In this document: one piece after another, positions 34,755 to 45,760 of the stretch
How positions within the stretch are numbered: the first letter of the stretch is position 1
Layout of the letters: each line of letters begins with the position of its first letter
NCBI GenBank assembly: GCA_033807695.1
Contig: CM066300.1
Location: 4,154,001-4,218,000 of the forward strand
Direction: 5' to 3'
Source of the DNA: Daedaleopsis sinensis
Taxonomy: Eukaryota > Basidiomycota > Agaricomycetes > Polyporales > Polyporaceae
DNA length: 64,000 nt
Made by a program: the position numbers and the translations under genes
Notes under the pieces: generated by a model
What the model was told of the DNA's origin: nothing
What the model saw: the letters and a program-made list of their open reading frames with translations, nothing else
The model's database searches: none

Positions 34755-35036
34755 GGCGAGATATTGGTTGGGAGGACGAGCGACGGCAGGTCCTCCCCTT
34801 GACAATCGGACGGCGATTGGCTAGTCACTTCAAATATCTGTCGCATTTTGTGAGACATGTGCTACCCATGCCGTCTCTCCCCTCTCCTCTCCGATCGGTC
34901 CAGAACCTCCCGCGGTAGGTTGGACATAGGGTCCCCTCCGTCATATTATTGCGGGGCCGTGTATATCTGTCCGCCCCCCGGGGCCGTGTCATTGGTCTCA
35001 ATCATGTTGTGCAGATGTTTTGTACCTAGTCACCGT

Positions 35037-35999
35037 TCACCTCCCAAATACAGACCGCATTAATGTACGCACTTCGCCTGAGCCGCCGTCGCCATGACAT
35101 GCTTTTCCACATCGCGTCCCACCTCGCCACCATGTCACCGTGTAGTCCCGAATCAGATTGTATGTGGGTTGGGTCTCGGGGGCGTCGTCAACGAGCGTAA
35201 TGTTGCCTTCAAGCGTATGCCTGTCGCCGAAAAAGCGCACCGCAATGGCGCAGGCAGCCGGGACCTCTCCGCCTTCATGGTTACCTTGCGGGCTGGTCAG
35301 TATTGACCATCCATTGCGGGTCCATGTTGCAACTTCACGACCGCGTTTGCCCCGTGATATCCTTTCAACGCTCCCTCCCGCGTGCAGAATGGCCACTCTT
35401 CCCTGGTTGAGAGCCGCATATGCCACACCGTACCCACTTGGGGAGACAAACGTCATCAGGGCGGTATGCCATTCGGCCGTGAGAGGTGATAACGGCGAAC
35501 GCCCTTGGCCTTGACGTACGACCAACCTCTGACCGCCTCGCTTTAGTACTACTCGCCCATGCATTGACGCGCCTTCTGTTTTGATGGGGTACAATGACGG
35601 CGCATATCCTTCGACGTGGACGAGGTAGGCGACAATGTGGAAAAAGGTCGGTCGCGGAGCGGCAACATGGAGGGTGTTGGAACCCGGGGTATCGGCGTAA
35701 AGGATCCCGTGAGCAGAAATGCCCGTGAGGGCGCTGGAGGTCACTGCGAGCTCTGCCCAGAAGCCACACAGATCTTGAATGTATCGTCCCAGCAAGAGTC
35801 GCGTGCGCGCGGCCATAATGACGAACGCGTATCGGTTGCCCTCGCGGGATACTGCCCGTAGTGAGCGAATCTCGTCGATATCGCATAGTGCCGCGATCTC
35901 GAGGCATATATCGGTGATAAGTCGAGGGATGAGGCTCTCGTAGACGTGTGCTGTCCGGACTAGTCCGCACCGCTCGGTGCAACAGTGCCCTAACAGCAT
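35037..35999 (-). CDS. F-box-like hypothetical protein, paralogous architecture
   Basis: 320 codons, ATG at 35997-35999. The N-terminal F-box-like part is LIPRLITDICLEIAALCDIDEIRSLRAVSREGN, followed by RTRLLLGRYIQDL, SSALTGISAHGILYADTPGSN and TFFHIVAYLVHVEGY. This is the same order as in the 34754 gene (helical F-box-like start, [LY]LG+.[LI][EQ]D.L, SA..G..A..[FL]), but overall identity is low. The C-terminal half is GRV..HAGGSVERISRGKRGRE and ends in MRSVFGR. Single exon. Function unknown. It lies in the same orientation 280 bp upstream of the other copy. Confidence 0.55.
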   Translation of the reverse strand: MLLGHCCTERCGLVRTAHVYESLIPRLITDICLEIAALCDIDEIRSLRAVSREGNRYAFVIMAARTRLLLGRYIQDLCGFWAELAVTSSALTGISAHGILYADTPGSNTLHVAAPRPTFFHIVAYLVHVEGYAPSLYPIKTEGASMHGRVVLKRGGQRLVVRQGQGRSPLSPLTAEWHTALMTFVSPSGYGVAYAALNQGRVAILHAGGSVERISRGKRGREVATWTRNGWSILTSPQGNHEGGEVPAACAIAVRFFGDRHTLEGNITLVDDAPETQPTYNLIRDYTVTWWRGGTRCGKACHGDGGSGEVRTLMRSVFGR

Positions 36000-36577
36000 G
36001 GTTCCGTCGAGCTGCCTTGGGGCAATAAGTTCATTTCAGTGTCTGCCACTAAGACTCGAGTGATGTACTAGCTACTCACGCAGATGAGTGACTTGGGCAA
36101 GATCTCCCCGCCGATGCTGTTGCGTTCTGGAGGACATCAGTGTAGTATCAGCGCGGTGCCGTGCTGGGATCATGGACTCAAACGTACTTGGACTATGCCG
36201 CCGGATGAGTAGTTTCCTCCTCTCCAAATCGCCCGTGGTATCTTAACATGGTAGGATCATCGTGTCAATGGCGTGCCCGTGCTCCTCGGTAAATATATGT
36301 CGTGCACACTCACCTGCACGTATGTGTCCTGCTGCGCTTCACAACGAACACGGTGGCACCTTATGAGCTCGGCGGGCACTAGAGCCTGTTTCAAAATGGC
36401 CTCTGACGAGTCTGTTGGTCGATCAGTCCACTACTAGTACATCGCACATCGGAGGAGTAGTGCCTACCCGGGGTCCTCCCGAAATGGCTGCGCACGTAGT
36501 TGGTTCGCGCCCGTGGACTTCCCAGCGCACCACGTCGAGGTGCTCACGTCGAGGTGCTAGATCTCCTGCGCATAAGT
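36000..36577. other. Intergenic region
   Basis: About 580 bp; no supportable gene. A short direct repeat gaggtgctcacgtcgaggtgcta lies at about 36536-36560 (a 13-nt word twice). Confidence 0.45.
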
Positions 36578-37872
36578 TTAGGCCGCGCAGGCATGACATG
36601 ATGTCGCGCAACATACCTTCCCTAATGGTCCACAAAGCTCACGAGCTGCACTCCCGTTCAAGTTCTTGCTCACCCTCTGCTGGCTCTTGATGAGCGCGTG
36701 TCGCACGAAGTTTATGTAGGCACCATGATCTCGATCAGCACGCTGCCCATGGGCCCTTTCATACCTTATGGATAGAGCTCCCTCCTCGAACTTTACCCGT
36801 GGACAAGGTAGGCCGGTGGATGGAAGCGTCTGCATTGACGTCACACGCACAAGCGAGCAACTGTCTTTCGCGGAAGCTGTTGTGCTTCCAAAAAGCGCGC
36901 TATCGTACAGTAGTTCTTTCCTCCCCCTCCCCAGCATAATCACACGCTCGGTCTCGCAACAGGTGTCTATATCGACCACCACCCATGATTGGCGTGGTCT
37001 GGATGCATCCGCAAAGCGCATCGAGGATCCACACATGCCCACCACGTCTCCAATTGCAACGGCGCTCCGGCCCATCTCACCAATCTTCCATTCGCGACGA
37101 ACGGTAGAAGAGGAGGTATCCCCAGCCCGGTGGCCCCCAGTGTAGCTAGCAGGGGCATTGTCTGGTTCACTCCCATCCATGCTAAGTCACAAGACAAAGC
37201 TGTCGGCGGCGCAAAAAGCCCATAGTACCCCTGCATCGGATCTGGAGCGGACTGGGCGAAGAGCTAGTTGAAGGTCAGTAGTCGTTCTACGGCTGTGATG
37301 TCGTCCATGCCTCACCATCGTCTCCGAGGGCACAACTAGCCCATCCCCCACATGTTGCCTATGTCCCCCCGCGATCTGCGCACATAAAAATCTGTCATCT
37401 TGCCAAAGACACGCATCCCGCTCGAATGTTACCTGTTGTGAACCTCCACCCTTCGAAAAGGTGCCAGCGTGGGGCCGCGGTCGGAGCTCTAACGCGATGT
37501 CAAATGGCGTGTGCACTGTTAGGGGAACCGGGACGAACTGCGATGGGCCGTGGCGGGCACAATCACTCCGATGTTCTTGCTGCGGGCTGCAGGATACGGT
37601 CGGCTCGCATTCGTGGGGTTCACGCATGTATAACACTCACATGGTCCTCCTTTCAAGGGCTTGATTCCCGACGTGTTTGCAGTTGGCAGCTTGTGCTTGC
37701 GAGAACGTCGGGCAGCCGGTTTGGCATGACGGCGGGCTTCGTGGCTGGTGTCCTCGGGTTCCATCGGGCTCACTTCCAGGCACCGTCCGGCTCCGTCTAG
37801 TGGAGTCGCAGGCCGCGCTGGATCGGCATGGTCAACCGTTCCCTCGACCAACTCCGTGGTCATTGCGCGCAA
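36578..37872 (-). pseudogene. Unrecognised multi-exon gene or gene relic with a frame break
   Basis: Coding-like segments in order on the minus strand are: MTTELVEGTVDHADPARPAT..SGIKPLKGG (37863 downward), HTPFDIALELRPRPHAGTF, IAGGHRQHVGDGLVVPSETM, then after a GT-AG intron LFAQSAPDPMQGYYGLFAPP..GATGLGIPPLLPFVANGRL and LETWWACVDPRCALRMHPD (to about 36970). The frame then stops at HGWWSI*, while the adjacent frame continues with VVVDIDTCCETERVIMLGRG and LPCPRVKFEEGALSIRYE. No splice site rescues this junction, so I favour a one-base frameshift: a decaying gene or a sequencing error. The hydrophobic Gly/Pro-rich middle part does not match a family I know. It sits in the F-box-like gene cluster. 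Confidence 0.4.
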
Positions 37873-38702
37873 GAATTCTATATCTGTGTGAACTGCTTGC
37901 GTTGCGGGTCATTCCGACATTATGCTTACGACTTGAGGCCTCGCGGAGTCCTTGACGGTCCATAATGCGTGGGGAGGACATGGTGCGGCCGTGTGGACAA
38001 GAAGTACGGGGCGCGTGAGGGGTTCTGGTGGGCGGATCCTCGCAGGAGATGACGGTCAATGGGTACGCCCGCGCTCGACCTCAGTGACCAGGCCTTGTCG
38101 CAAGCGGCGTGAGTTTGAGGTGTGACCTGCTGTGACTTCAACCCGAACCCGTGGGTTCGCCTGATGCGAACACGGTTGCTGTACTGACACTTATAACATT
38201 TTTCCTACTCCGTCCAATGCACAGATATTGCCTAGGCTTCATTATATTGCCTTGCTCTCTCCCTCTTCCGTAAGTTACACTTCCTTCCAGGGAGGTTCAT
38301 GACTTATAAGTGTTATGTTGCAGGCCCCGCCCCAACGTCACATCTCGCTCCGATGGGCTGGCATGTGCATGGCGGTGTACTGTGCGGTCCCGAGGTCTCA
38401 TTCTGAGTCCTGACTCGCTCCCCAAACCATATCGGGCCCAGTGCCTTGTTCGTCACCGTCCTGCCGTGCATGAGCAACGAAATACTTATCGTTATGGTAA
38501 GTACGTACATGCTGAACATGGAGGTAATTATGGCTAGCCCCTTGTTTGAACCATGACATTGTGACTGTGTGACTGAGCGTTTCATGCAGATTCTCCAGCC
38601 ACAAAATATCAGGACGTTCTCCAGCCCGTTCGCGACTCGTTCTCCGCCGCCATTACCCCATAAAAACTTGCGCTGCTTCCTCAATTCTTGCCCACCTCTC
38701 TC
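37873..38702. other. Intergenic region
   Basis: 830 bp between a minus-strand relic and a plus-strand gene, thus a divergent promoter space. No supportable ORF. Confidence 0.45.
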
Positions 38703-39980
38703 ATGGCCGCCTCACTCCCTAGGTTTGCTGACCTGGACGTCCTTGGCTCATTGGACATCGACATCGAGCTGCCCATCACAGTACTGCTCGCCCCCACCGA
38801 TCTGCCGAGCCTGGACGACAGTGAGCACCCAACTCTCCCGTCCATCGCGTTCTCGGATCGTCCGCCCGCTCTCGGTGACATCGACGAGCTACGCCGACGG
38901 ACTGTCCCCCGCCGTCCCGTTGTGGCCGCTGCATGGGATGAGCTCAATCTCGCCGCGGCCAAACCCATCAATTCTTTCCTCGACACACGCTTCGACCCCC
39001 CCGCTCCAACCCCGTTGTGGATGCTGCTATTCTGGCTGCGCGTCAATAGCGCTAACGAGGCCCGCGATGCCTGGGGCTCCCGCCGAGATGCGCTTCTCGC
39101 TCTCCGTGCTAGTCTCGGCGCGGACCGCGGCGACGACATCAAGGCCCTCACTACGGTTTTGGACGCGTTCGATATCATCCCTTGGGCGGCGGAACTGTCA
39201 CACCACCCCCCCATCCATTCGCGCGACTTGCTGGCTCTTCTCACACCTCGCCCTCTCACCTCCGCCGCCCTCACTATCCTCATTCACCTCACGCGTCGCG
39301 ATGTTCGCGTGTCATTGGGAGGGGATCCCAGTGGTGATGACTCAGGTATCGCTCTCCATGGCCTGGCCCTGGCTTCTCTCCTTCATAGCCTTCCATCTCC
39401 CTCCCAAACGCGCCACGCTCCTGCCGAAGAAGACGTCCCGTTCATTATTGCCCGAAGCCTCTCCGCAGCGTTATCCGGGACCCCTCCGCGCATTCATACC
39501 GCGTACATACCATGGGTATCCGACGGTACGCATCGTCTCTACGTCGTCGACTCGGTCGACCACGTTATACGTCACGGGGCCATCGGCGGCACGCCCCCAC
39601 CCGCGCGAGACATTGAGCTCATCGAACGGTGGCTTGCGCTGTCGGATCTCCGAGGATGGGTTGTGGGTGAGCCCCTTCCTTTCGCGGCCTCCGATCAACA
39701 GGCCGATAGTGGCCTCGCGCTCGTCAAAACGATTCGCCATCTCGTTCTCCGTGAGCCGCTGTGGCAAGGCGACGACATGGAGATGGTCAGGGTACGAGAG
39801 TTCGTCCGTGTCCTCAATTTCATGGTACGTCGTTGTCCCCGCCTGGCCTCATATGATGATTATCGAGCTCACACGGTCGTCTTGGTGACAGGCCGACTGA
39901 ACGTTGCCGCTACCAACGCCGCAGGCTGCCACACGTTCTTTGCGGTCATAGCACAGTTGTATTATGTATTGTCAGAATAG
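38703..39980 (+). CDS. Unrecognised protein of about 425 residues
   Basis: The ATG at 38703 (ctcATGGCCGC) opens MAASLPRFADLDVLGSL; the longer open frame upstream has no ATG. The frame is open to the TAG at 39978-39980. Codon use is strongly C/G-ending like the neighbouring genes, and the frame is much longer than any shadow, which supports coding. Features: an acidic N-terminus (LDIDIELP), an Ala/Leu-rich helical middle (DALLALRASLGADRGDDIKAL), PWVSDGTHRLYVVDSVDHVI, and SDLRGWVVGEPLPFA. Near 39822 a gtacgt...gtgacag pair could be an optional intron. No signal peptide, membrane segment or enzyme motif is visible. It is found amid F-box-like genes and may be another member of the lineage-specific gene set, but no F-box is recognisable. 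Confidence 0.55.
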   Translation: MAASLPRFADLDVLGSLDIDIELPITVLLAPTDLPSLDDSEHPTLPSIAFSDRPPALGDIDELRRRTVPRRPVVAAAWDELNLAAAKPINSFLDTRFDPPAPTPLWMLLFWLRVNSANEARDAWGSRRDALLALRASLGADRGDDIKALTTVLDAFDIIPWAAELSHHPPIHSRDLLALLTPRPLTSAALTILIHLTRRDVRVSLGGDPSGDDSGIALHGLALASLLHSLPSPSQTRHAPAEEDVPFIIARSLSAALSGTPPRIHTAYIPWVSDGTHRLYVVDSVDHVIRHGAIGGTPPPARDIELIERWLALSDLRGWVVGEPLPFAASDQQADSGLALVKTIRHLVLREPLWQGDDMEMVRVREFVRVLNFMVRRCPRLASYDDYRAHTVVLVTGRLNVAATNAAGCHTFFAVIAQLYYVLSE

Positions 39981-40774
39981 TGAGCACAATGTATGCCTGT
40001 CTCCCACATCGTCGTGCCCCCACTACGTGTCGTCCTTCCGCCTACACGATAACCCAGTATTAGGATATCTAACCCAAAGGTTATATATTACCCTACGACC
40101 TATCGTTCGTGCTTGATATGTGCTCGGTCTTGCAGCATGACGCATCTCCCGGCCGGACCCCGTGCTGCGCTTTGGGCGCGATGGCGTTTCAAGTCGGGGC
40201 GGGAACGTAGCCCGGACGCACATGATGCCGATTCAGATGACCTTATGGATGCGCCATTCAGTGATTCGGGGGCCGCGCTGTGGTCCCCCGCCGACCTCGG
40301 ATCGCTGATTCAGCCGCAAGTAGATTGGTACCACCTTCTTCTCCAGTGGCTTCTCCTCCCTCCAGCGAAGCAGAGTGCTGGCTTGCCCTCGCGAGGCTGA
40401 AGTCCCTTGCAAGGTGCGACAAACCTGCTATCCATCAGTATCAGCGTTCGCATGGCTAACACTTGGCAGTGCGTTCAACCTGCAGTAAGTAACATCATTC
40501 CACTGAGACCTGTAGTCAGTTTTAGGCTTCCCGAGCGGTACTCGGGAAGCCTAAAACTCAGTGCGGAGTGATGCGAACCAATTTATTCACACTATCACTG
40601 AGCGTTTAGCGGGGCCACAGGTACACACACGTTTCCGACTAAGTATAAGTACAAGGTTCTATTGTTTACAAGCGCGCGTGGTTATCAACGATTTGCACGC
40701 CAGAGAATACGTAAATAATGATTTTGGTCTCTTGAAGGACAACGACTCCAGACGTCATGACATGGGATCTTGGC
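39981..40774. other. Intergenic region with a strong hairpin
   Basis: About 790 bp between convergent genes. It contains the 18-bp stem palindrome listed separately and no supportable gene. Confidence 0.5.
40518..40558. repeat. Perfect 18-bp inverted repeat with a 5-nt loop
   Basis: AGTTTTAGGCTTCCCGAG (40518-40535), loop cggta, then the exact complement (40541-40558). A further 7-nt pair, cactgag at 40501 and ctcagtg at 40557, overlaps the outer edge. It could be the tip of a small foldback element or a transcript-end hairpin between convergent genes. Confidence 0.85.
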
Positions 40775-42061
40775 TCATTGAAGTACATCCACCCGGACAT
40801 GGTACAAAGGTCCTACGAAGCCTTGTCCCGCCTCCCACCACATTTGATCCAACGAGCGTACATACTCCGCGAGGCTACCTGCACTTTGCGGCACGAGATT
40901 CCATTCCATGCGCTGGGGCGCAGGGATTCTCAGCAGCCGTGTTCGAGTAGCACATGCATGGACCTCACTCACCGTTCGTTCGCATCCAATCATATGAGCC
41001 CCGACGAAGGTTGGGGTTGGACCAAGGTTGAAGGCAACTTCTGCCACGTACACTCCGGGCATGCTTCCGTTGACGTACTCCACGTCTCCGCCGTCGAATT
41101 CGTGCACACCGATACATCCCTCCCGAGGAGCCGGGAACGCCCATGTGTGCAAGCATGACAAGCCGGCGTCGGGGTCGGCGCCGACGAAGTAACTCGAACA
41201 GGTCGACGAGGGATGTAGGATCGCCGTCAGGCAGTACATGTCAGCGAAGAATCGGTTGTTGCAGCTACACCAACTGAAATGCCCCATGCACCATCCCTGA
41301 TCGTTGCTGATCCGCCGTGGGATGGCCGGAGGTCCTGCCAAGGGAGGATCGGCGTGGTCATGGGCGTACGCGGATAGCTTGAACCCATGGGCCACCAGAC
41401 GGAAGTTGCGCCTTCGATCGAAGCGTTCACTGCCCCATCGACCACCCCACGTCGGAAACGACCGGACGAGAGCACGACGACGCAATGTGAGCGCGGGGTA
41501 CGCACACGACATCACATCGCCGTTGAAAAAGCTCATCATCGCGGTGTTGTTGAGGGGAGGGAGGCCGACTAGCGGGGTGGACGCGGAAACATTGAGAATG
41601 CGGAGGTAGCGTCGTCGACGGTGTGTGGGGTCGCAGATGAGGAAGAGGTGGGGGGTGCGTTCGGGAGGGCCATCGTGTCTCCCGTCATCGTCGTTGCCGA
41701 GGGGAATGAGGTCGTATGCGCCCTGCACATACCGCATGAATTCAGGGAACTGCGTTTCAGAAACGCAAAGCTCTAGATCTTGGCAGAGCAGGCTGATGTC
41801 GCGCACGAAAAAGGCGAGGGCGGCTTCGGCAGTGACGACGACACGGAGTCGAGTCATCGCGGCGAGGAAGGCGTCGGCGTGCTGCAAGAACTCGCCTATG
41901 ATCTTGCCTTGACTCCGGTGCAGCTCTCCTTCCGCCAGCCACCGAGTCAGACGACATACTAGTCGCCATCGGAGCAGCCCCAGAATGTCCAATAACCCCA
42001 CTATCTCCAAGTGCAGCTCCAATGGCAGCCTGGTGGGGATATCGCCAGCGATCGGTGTCAT
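40775..42061 (-). CDS. F-box-like protein of about 428 residues
   Basis: The start is taken at the ATG at 42061 (MTPIAGDIPTRLPLELHLEI); upstream in-frame sequence looks like intron or leader. The F-box-like region is LPLELHLEIVGLLDILGLLRWRLVCRLTRW, then GKIIGEFLQHADAFLAAMTRL, VVVTAEAALAFFVRD, and LELCVSETQFPEFMRYV, again the F-box plus allele-of-GS..AL.FF plus D[LI]x[VL]xV plan also seen at 33852 and 35037. The C-terminal part is Cys/Trp-rich (GWCMGHFSWCSCNNRFFADMYC), which could bind metal. Single exon. Agaricomycete genomes hold many copies of such genes; the function is unknown. Confidence 0.6.
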   Translation of the reverse strand: MTPIAGDIPTRLPLELHLEIVGLLDILGLLRWRLVCRLTRWLAEGELHRSQGKIIGEFLQHADAFLAAMTRLRVVVTAEAALAFFVRDISLLCQDLELCVSETQFPEFMRYVQGAYDLIPLGNDDDGRHDGPPERTPHLFLICDPTHRRRRYLRILNVSASTPLVGLPPLNNTAMMSFFNGDVMSCAYPALTLRRRALVRSFPTWGGRWGSERFDRRRNFRLVAHGFKLSAYAHDHADPPLAGPPAIPRRISNDQGWCMGHFSWCSCNNRFFADMYCLTAILHPSSTCSSYFVGADPDAGLSCLHTWAFPAPREGCIGVHEFDGGDVEYVNGSMPGVYVAEVAFNLGPTPTFVGAHMIGCERTVSEVHACATRTRLLRIPAPQRMEWNLVPQSAGSLAEYVRSLDQMWWEAGQGFVGPLYHVRVDVLQ

Positions 42062-42692
42062 TTCATGGACATGGCGAGTGACACAGTACGTACCGTTCGA
42101 AGGCCGTCTGCGTGTTACCGATCGGCTGTAGTAACACCTGGGGTTGTGCAGCTGCGGTATCCATGGGTTGCGATAAGGAAGGAAGGTAGTATCGTCTCGG
42201 GTGGGAATAGAACGAGTTGGTCGTGGATGGTGAGTAGCAATGAGCAGCCTGCAACGGCGTGGACGTCCCCAAGCATTCGGTCTCAGGTGCATCGGCGCGC
42301 CTATTGGTTCTCCCGCGGGTGCAGGGCCCATTGACGTCGGAGGTACGTGCCCAACATGGGGTAATTCAGCGTCGCTGTGCGGCCTTTGACCTGATAGATG
42401 TTTATGCAGGCTACTCTCGTAGGGCGACTTACCTCAATCACATAAGTTCCTATGGCATTTGCAGCTAGGCAGCGGGGAGTAGGGTCCGTCCTCAGTCCCA
42501 GTATTGGATCCACACGGCTTCCCAACGGGGCGGGATGTACCAAGTGATTAGTGGATGTGGGCGTAGACGAAGGCCTGTGACTTTTGGAGATAAGTGTGTC
42601 GCAAGGAAGGAGTGCAGTAAGGGCGCGCAAAAGGAGGGAGAGGGGGGAGGAAATTCGCATGGGATGCAATCATAGGCTAGTATCGACGTTTG
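42062..42692. other. Intergenic region
   Basis: About 630 bp between two minus-strand genes. A possible non-coding 5' exon of the 40775-42061 gene may lie here. No other ORF with support. Confidence 0.4.
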
Positions 42693-44309
42693 TCAGGAAA
42701 TAAGGACGAGTCGACATGTCAGGCAGTGCCGACGCAGCCAAATTAGGCTTCCAGGGGGAGGGGACTGGTCGGCGACGAATTCGAGGTGAAGGGGGGGCAA
42801 GCGCGTACGAATCCGTATCAAGACGTATTCCTGAAGCTCCATCGCGGACAACCCGGCGACGGATAACTTCTGCAGCGCAGGAAGAACGCCTTTCGGGGTG
42901 CCCGTCAAAAGCCAAACCCAAAATTCGATCTGCAGGTGGTGGAAATCCAGCATTAGGGATGTCAAACCCGAGAACGTGCAGTAGAAATTATGTATCGTGG
43001 AGGACGGAAGGATGGGCAGCCGGATACCAAAACGGCGAAGGGTCAAAGTATGAATGGATCAATGGGGCAGACGTACGTCACCCGCACAGATAGCATCGTG
43101 CAGGCATGATAGGTCTGCGGCGTGTGCGGGGAAATCGCTGTACGGTAGGTCGAAGGCCACAGTATGAAGAAGTGGAAACACGAAAGGGATAAGAAGCGGA
43201 ACGAGCACACTCGTTTGCACGTTGGCAAGCGTGAGGTCGAGCAAATGCGGGAGCGACGTGGGCTGACGCCGCTCTTCTACCGCATCCATCTCCGCAGAAT
43301 GGCGCACGAAGCTGCCGGCGACGCGCAAACGAACCAGATTCGAAAAAAGAACGAGGACGTCGACGAACGTTCCGATCTCGACCGCGTTGGAAACGTACTC
43401 GAGCGTGAGTTCGCGCACTGTCATCCAGGTAGCGATAGGGTAATGCATGGAAGCCCAATCAACACAGCAGCCTCGCAGGGCCAATCGGGTGAGATTGCGA
43501 TACGGCCTGGGCACCACAGGCTCGCGTGGGACGCGTGTCATCGGAGGAAAAGCGATTGCCGTGGGGTTGCGGCGGGGGTAGAGGTGCTCGCCACAGTAAA
43601 GAACGCTCAGGGAGCGGCTAGCGTCGACTTCCACCGCGGTATCGAGGCAATGTAGGAGGGTATCGACGACCACGGGCTCCTGCGCGGCGATGGTGAGTGA
43701 TGCCCAGCGAGCGGCTTGAGGCGTGAGCATTTGAACGGCACCACGTATGAGCTCGGCCTGTTCAGGTACTCCGAGGGCGAGAGGTGGAACCTTGACCAAC
43801 GGTCTGGTGGTGTGACAAAAGAGAAAGATGATGTGCAGAGGGATGGAGCCGCTGCGTGTGATGACAGCACTCAGCGCAGGAAGTGCGAGCGCGGGATGGA
43901 CCTCCACAGCTTGCCACGCCCGAGGGCTACCGTGCAGGACGTCGCGCCATCGCCGACAGACCAATCCCACCCGACTGCGGACCTTCGAGGCGTGCACGCG
44001 GGGCCATGGCACTAGAGGGTCGTCACAGGCGAGTTGTTCCCCAGCAGGCTCGCGGGGGCCGCCTAGGCATTGGGCCAGAATGAAGACGTTTTCGAGGAGT
44101 TCGGTGGGGAGCCGCGAACATGGGCAACGATTTGTGGAGTAGGGGCCCGAGAACCCGGCGACGGCTGAAGGGCCCCGGAGGCGAAATACCGAGCGCGCGA
44201 ACCCGGAGGGTCGCACCTGTAGGGGGACTGTGCATCAACGTCTTGGCCTTGGGGCGTGCACGTAGAAATCCTAGGCGGAAATGTTTCTCACCTGGGTTGA
44301 CGGTGCCAT
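42693..44309 (-). CDS. F-box protein with leucine-rich C-terminal part
   Basis: Three exons, all phase 0, close in frame (18+1140+237 nt, 464 residues): 44309-44292, 44216-43077 and 42929-42693. The first exon encodes only MAPSTQ. The third intron boundary (gtacgt donor, ctaatg branch, ctgcag acceptor, 147 nt) removes an in-frame TGA that would otherwise look like a truncation. The F-box is LPTELLENVFILAQ followed after an insert by VGLVCRRWRDVLHGSPRAW, the classic LPxELLxxIF...V..VCRRW signature. Downstream repeats have the LRR-like pattern RNLTRLALRGCCVDW, MTVRELTLEYVS, NLVRLRVAGSF, HLLDLTLANVQ, ALQKLSVAGLS. F-box/LRR proteins recruit substrates to SCF E3 ligases; the target is unknown. Confidence 0.8.
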
Positions 44310-45760
44310 GGACAAATCGTTCTCGGACCCCATGGGGTACGTGCGTCGCCAGTGGCTGAGCCAACGCACTTGAACGCGTTCCAAAGCTCCCTGCCCGACC
44401 GGACGAGTTTCCGCGACAATGGCAAACTCGAGAACAGACCTGTATCTTCGCCCGCCTGGGGCCGCAAATTGATAGCCGCTGCCGGAGACCGGTAGTCCGC
44501 GGTTGCCCCGCTTCGTGGCGGGTTGGGTTTATCTGGCATATTTAGACTGTGAATACACATCAAACAGTTGGCATCAGAAGAGGGATTCAGTCGTCCGTCA
44601 ATATTGGGTCTGTTAACCCAACATTATTGGCAGTGACGCGCCCACCAAAATGTCGTAAATACCTCCTGGCCTGTAAGCGAACCTAACTCCTCCATGGGCT
44701 AAATTAAAGTGATCACTGCTCATACTGTTTCAGGACGGACGGGTGCCGTCGTGGCACAGCCGGGATCCGTCATGTTCCCTCCAGGCCCGGACCTCATATA
44801 CTGGCGACTGTGATATTCAACACCACGTACTCACCGAAGGACACCATGGAGGATATCGGTCACCCCAACACATTCTGCTGCAGAGCCGACGGGTTTGGAA
44901 ACGCGGTAGTAGTCGTTCGCGGTATGGATATGGCGACTGGAACCGCGATGGGCGATGACACTCCCTACCCGTCCGCCCTGCGTCAGATGTGAGGGCTAAC
45001 ACGAGCTCACCCACATCTTACCTTGACAATGACCTAGGGGAGACACCGGTACGAGTATATGATGACATGGCCACAGCGAATCCGATGTAGAGGTCCCTAG
45101 TTATCTAGAGGCTCACCGCTGTCCTGTAGTTCTAAGTTGAAGCTTTGAAGGTTGAAGGCGTGTGGGATTTCGCTCATGGTTGAGTCTCACCACGTGATCT
45201 CGACGCGTCTTCACTGCCACATCACCGCTCGCGTGGCTTGCACTAAATTAGGACATGAAGCGCCGCAGGCACCCGTTTGCCATCTACTCTAGTTCTACAC
45301 TAGCATTAATGCTGAACAGCAATCATGGCCGGCCAGGGTACCAATGCCTTCTCGTCGAATATCTATCACTGGATCGTCTTGTTACGTGAGGCTAGGAGCT
45401 ATGTCCAGAGCGGTGCGCAGATATACCATATTAACCGAGGATCCCTGTGTTCAACTTGATATTAATCTAGGACCTGTTCCAAGTCGTGGTTTGGGAGGTA
45501 ATATTTTCCAAAATACTTTACAAAGGTTATGGACATGTTAATCAAGACCTGTCGTAGATGTCAACCGTCTGCTAATGGCAGGAGAGGTCCGCCGAATCCC
45601 CCCGCGCCTCTGCAATTGTCTCCGTCGTCTGCAGGCCAGGTCGCACCACCGCTGGGGAGACGCAGATATCAGCCATCCTTGCCCGAAGCCCCAGCTTGAC
45701 CATGTCTATACGCTGTTCTACCTCTGCTCACTACGACCAACTTTCTGCCTCATTGCGAAA
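44310..45760. other. Intergenic region upstream of the giant transposase-protease gene
   Basis: 1.45 kb; no supportable gene. It contains a small palindrome ttgggt-ctgtta-acccaa at about 44605. If the large gene belongs to a MULE-like element, its left terminal inverted repeat should be here, but I could not pair a long one with the right flank by eye. Confidence 0.45.

Noticed and set aside
43050..43080. Premature stop in the F-box/LRR gene
   Set aside because: A 147-nt intron (gtacgt donor, ctaat branch, ctgcag acceptor) removes the TGA and keeps phase 0.
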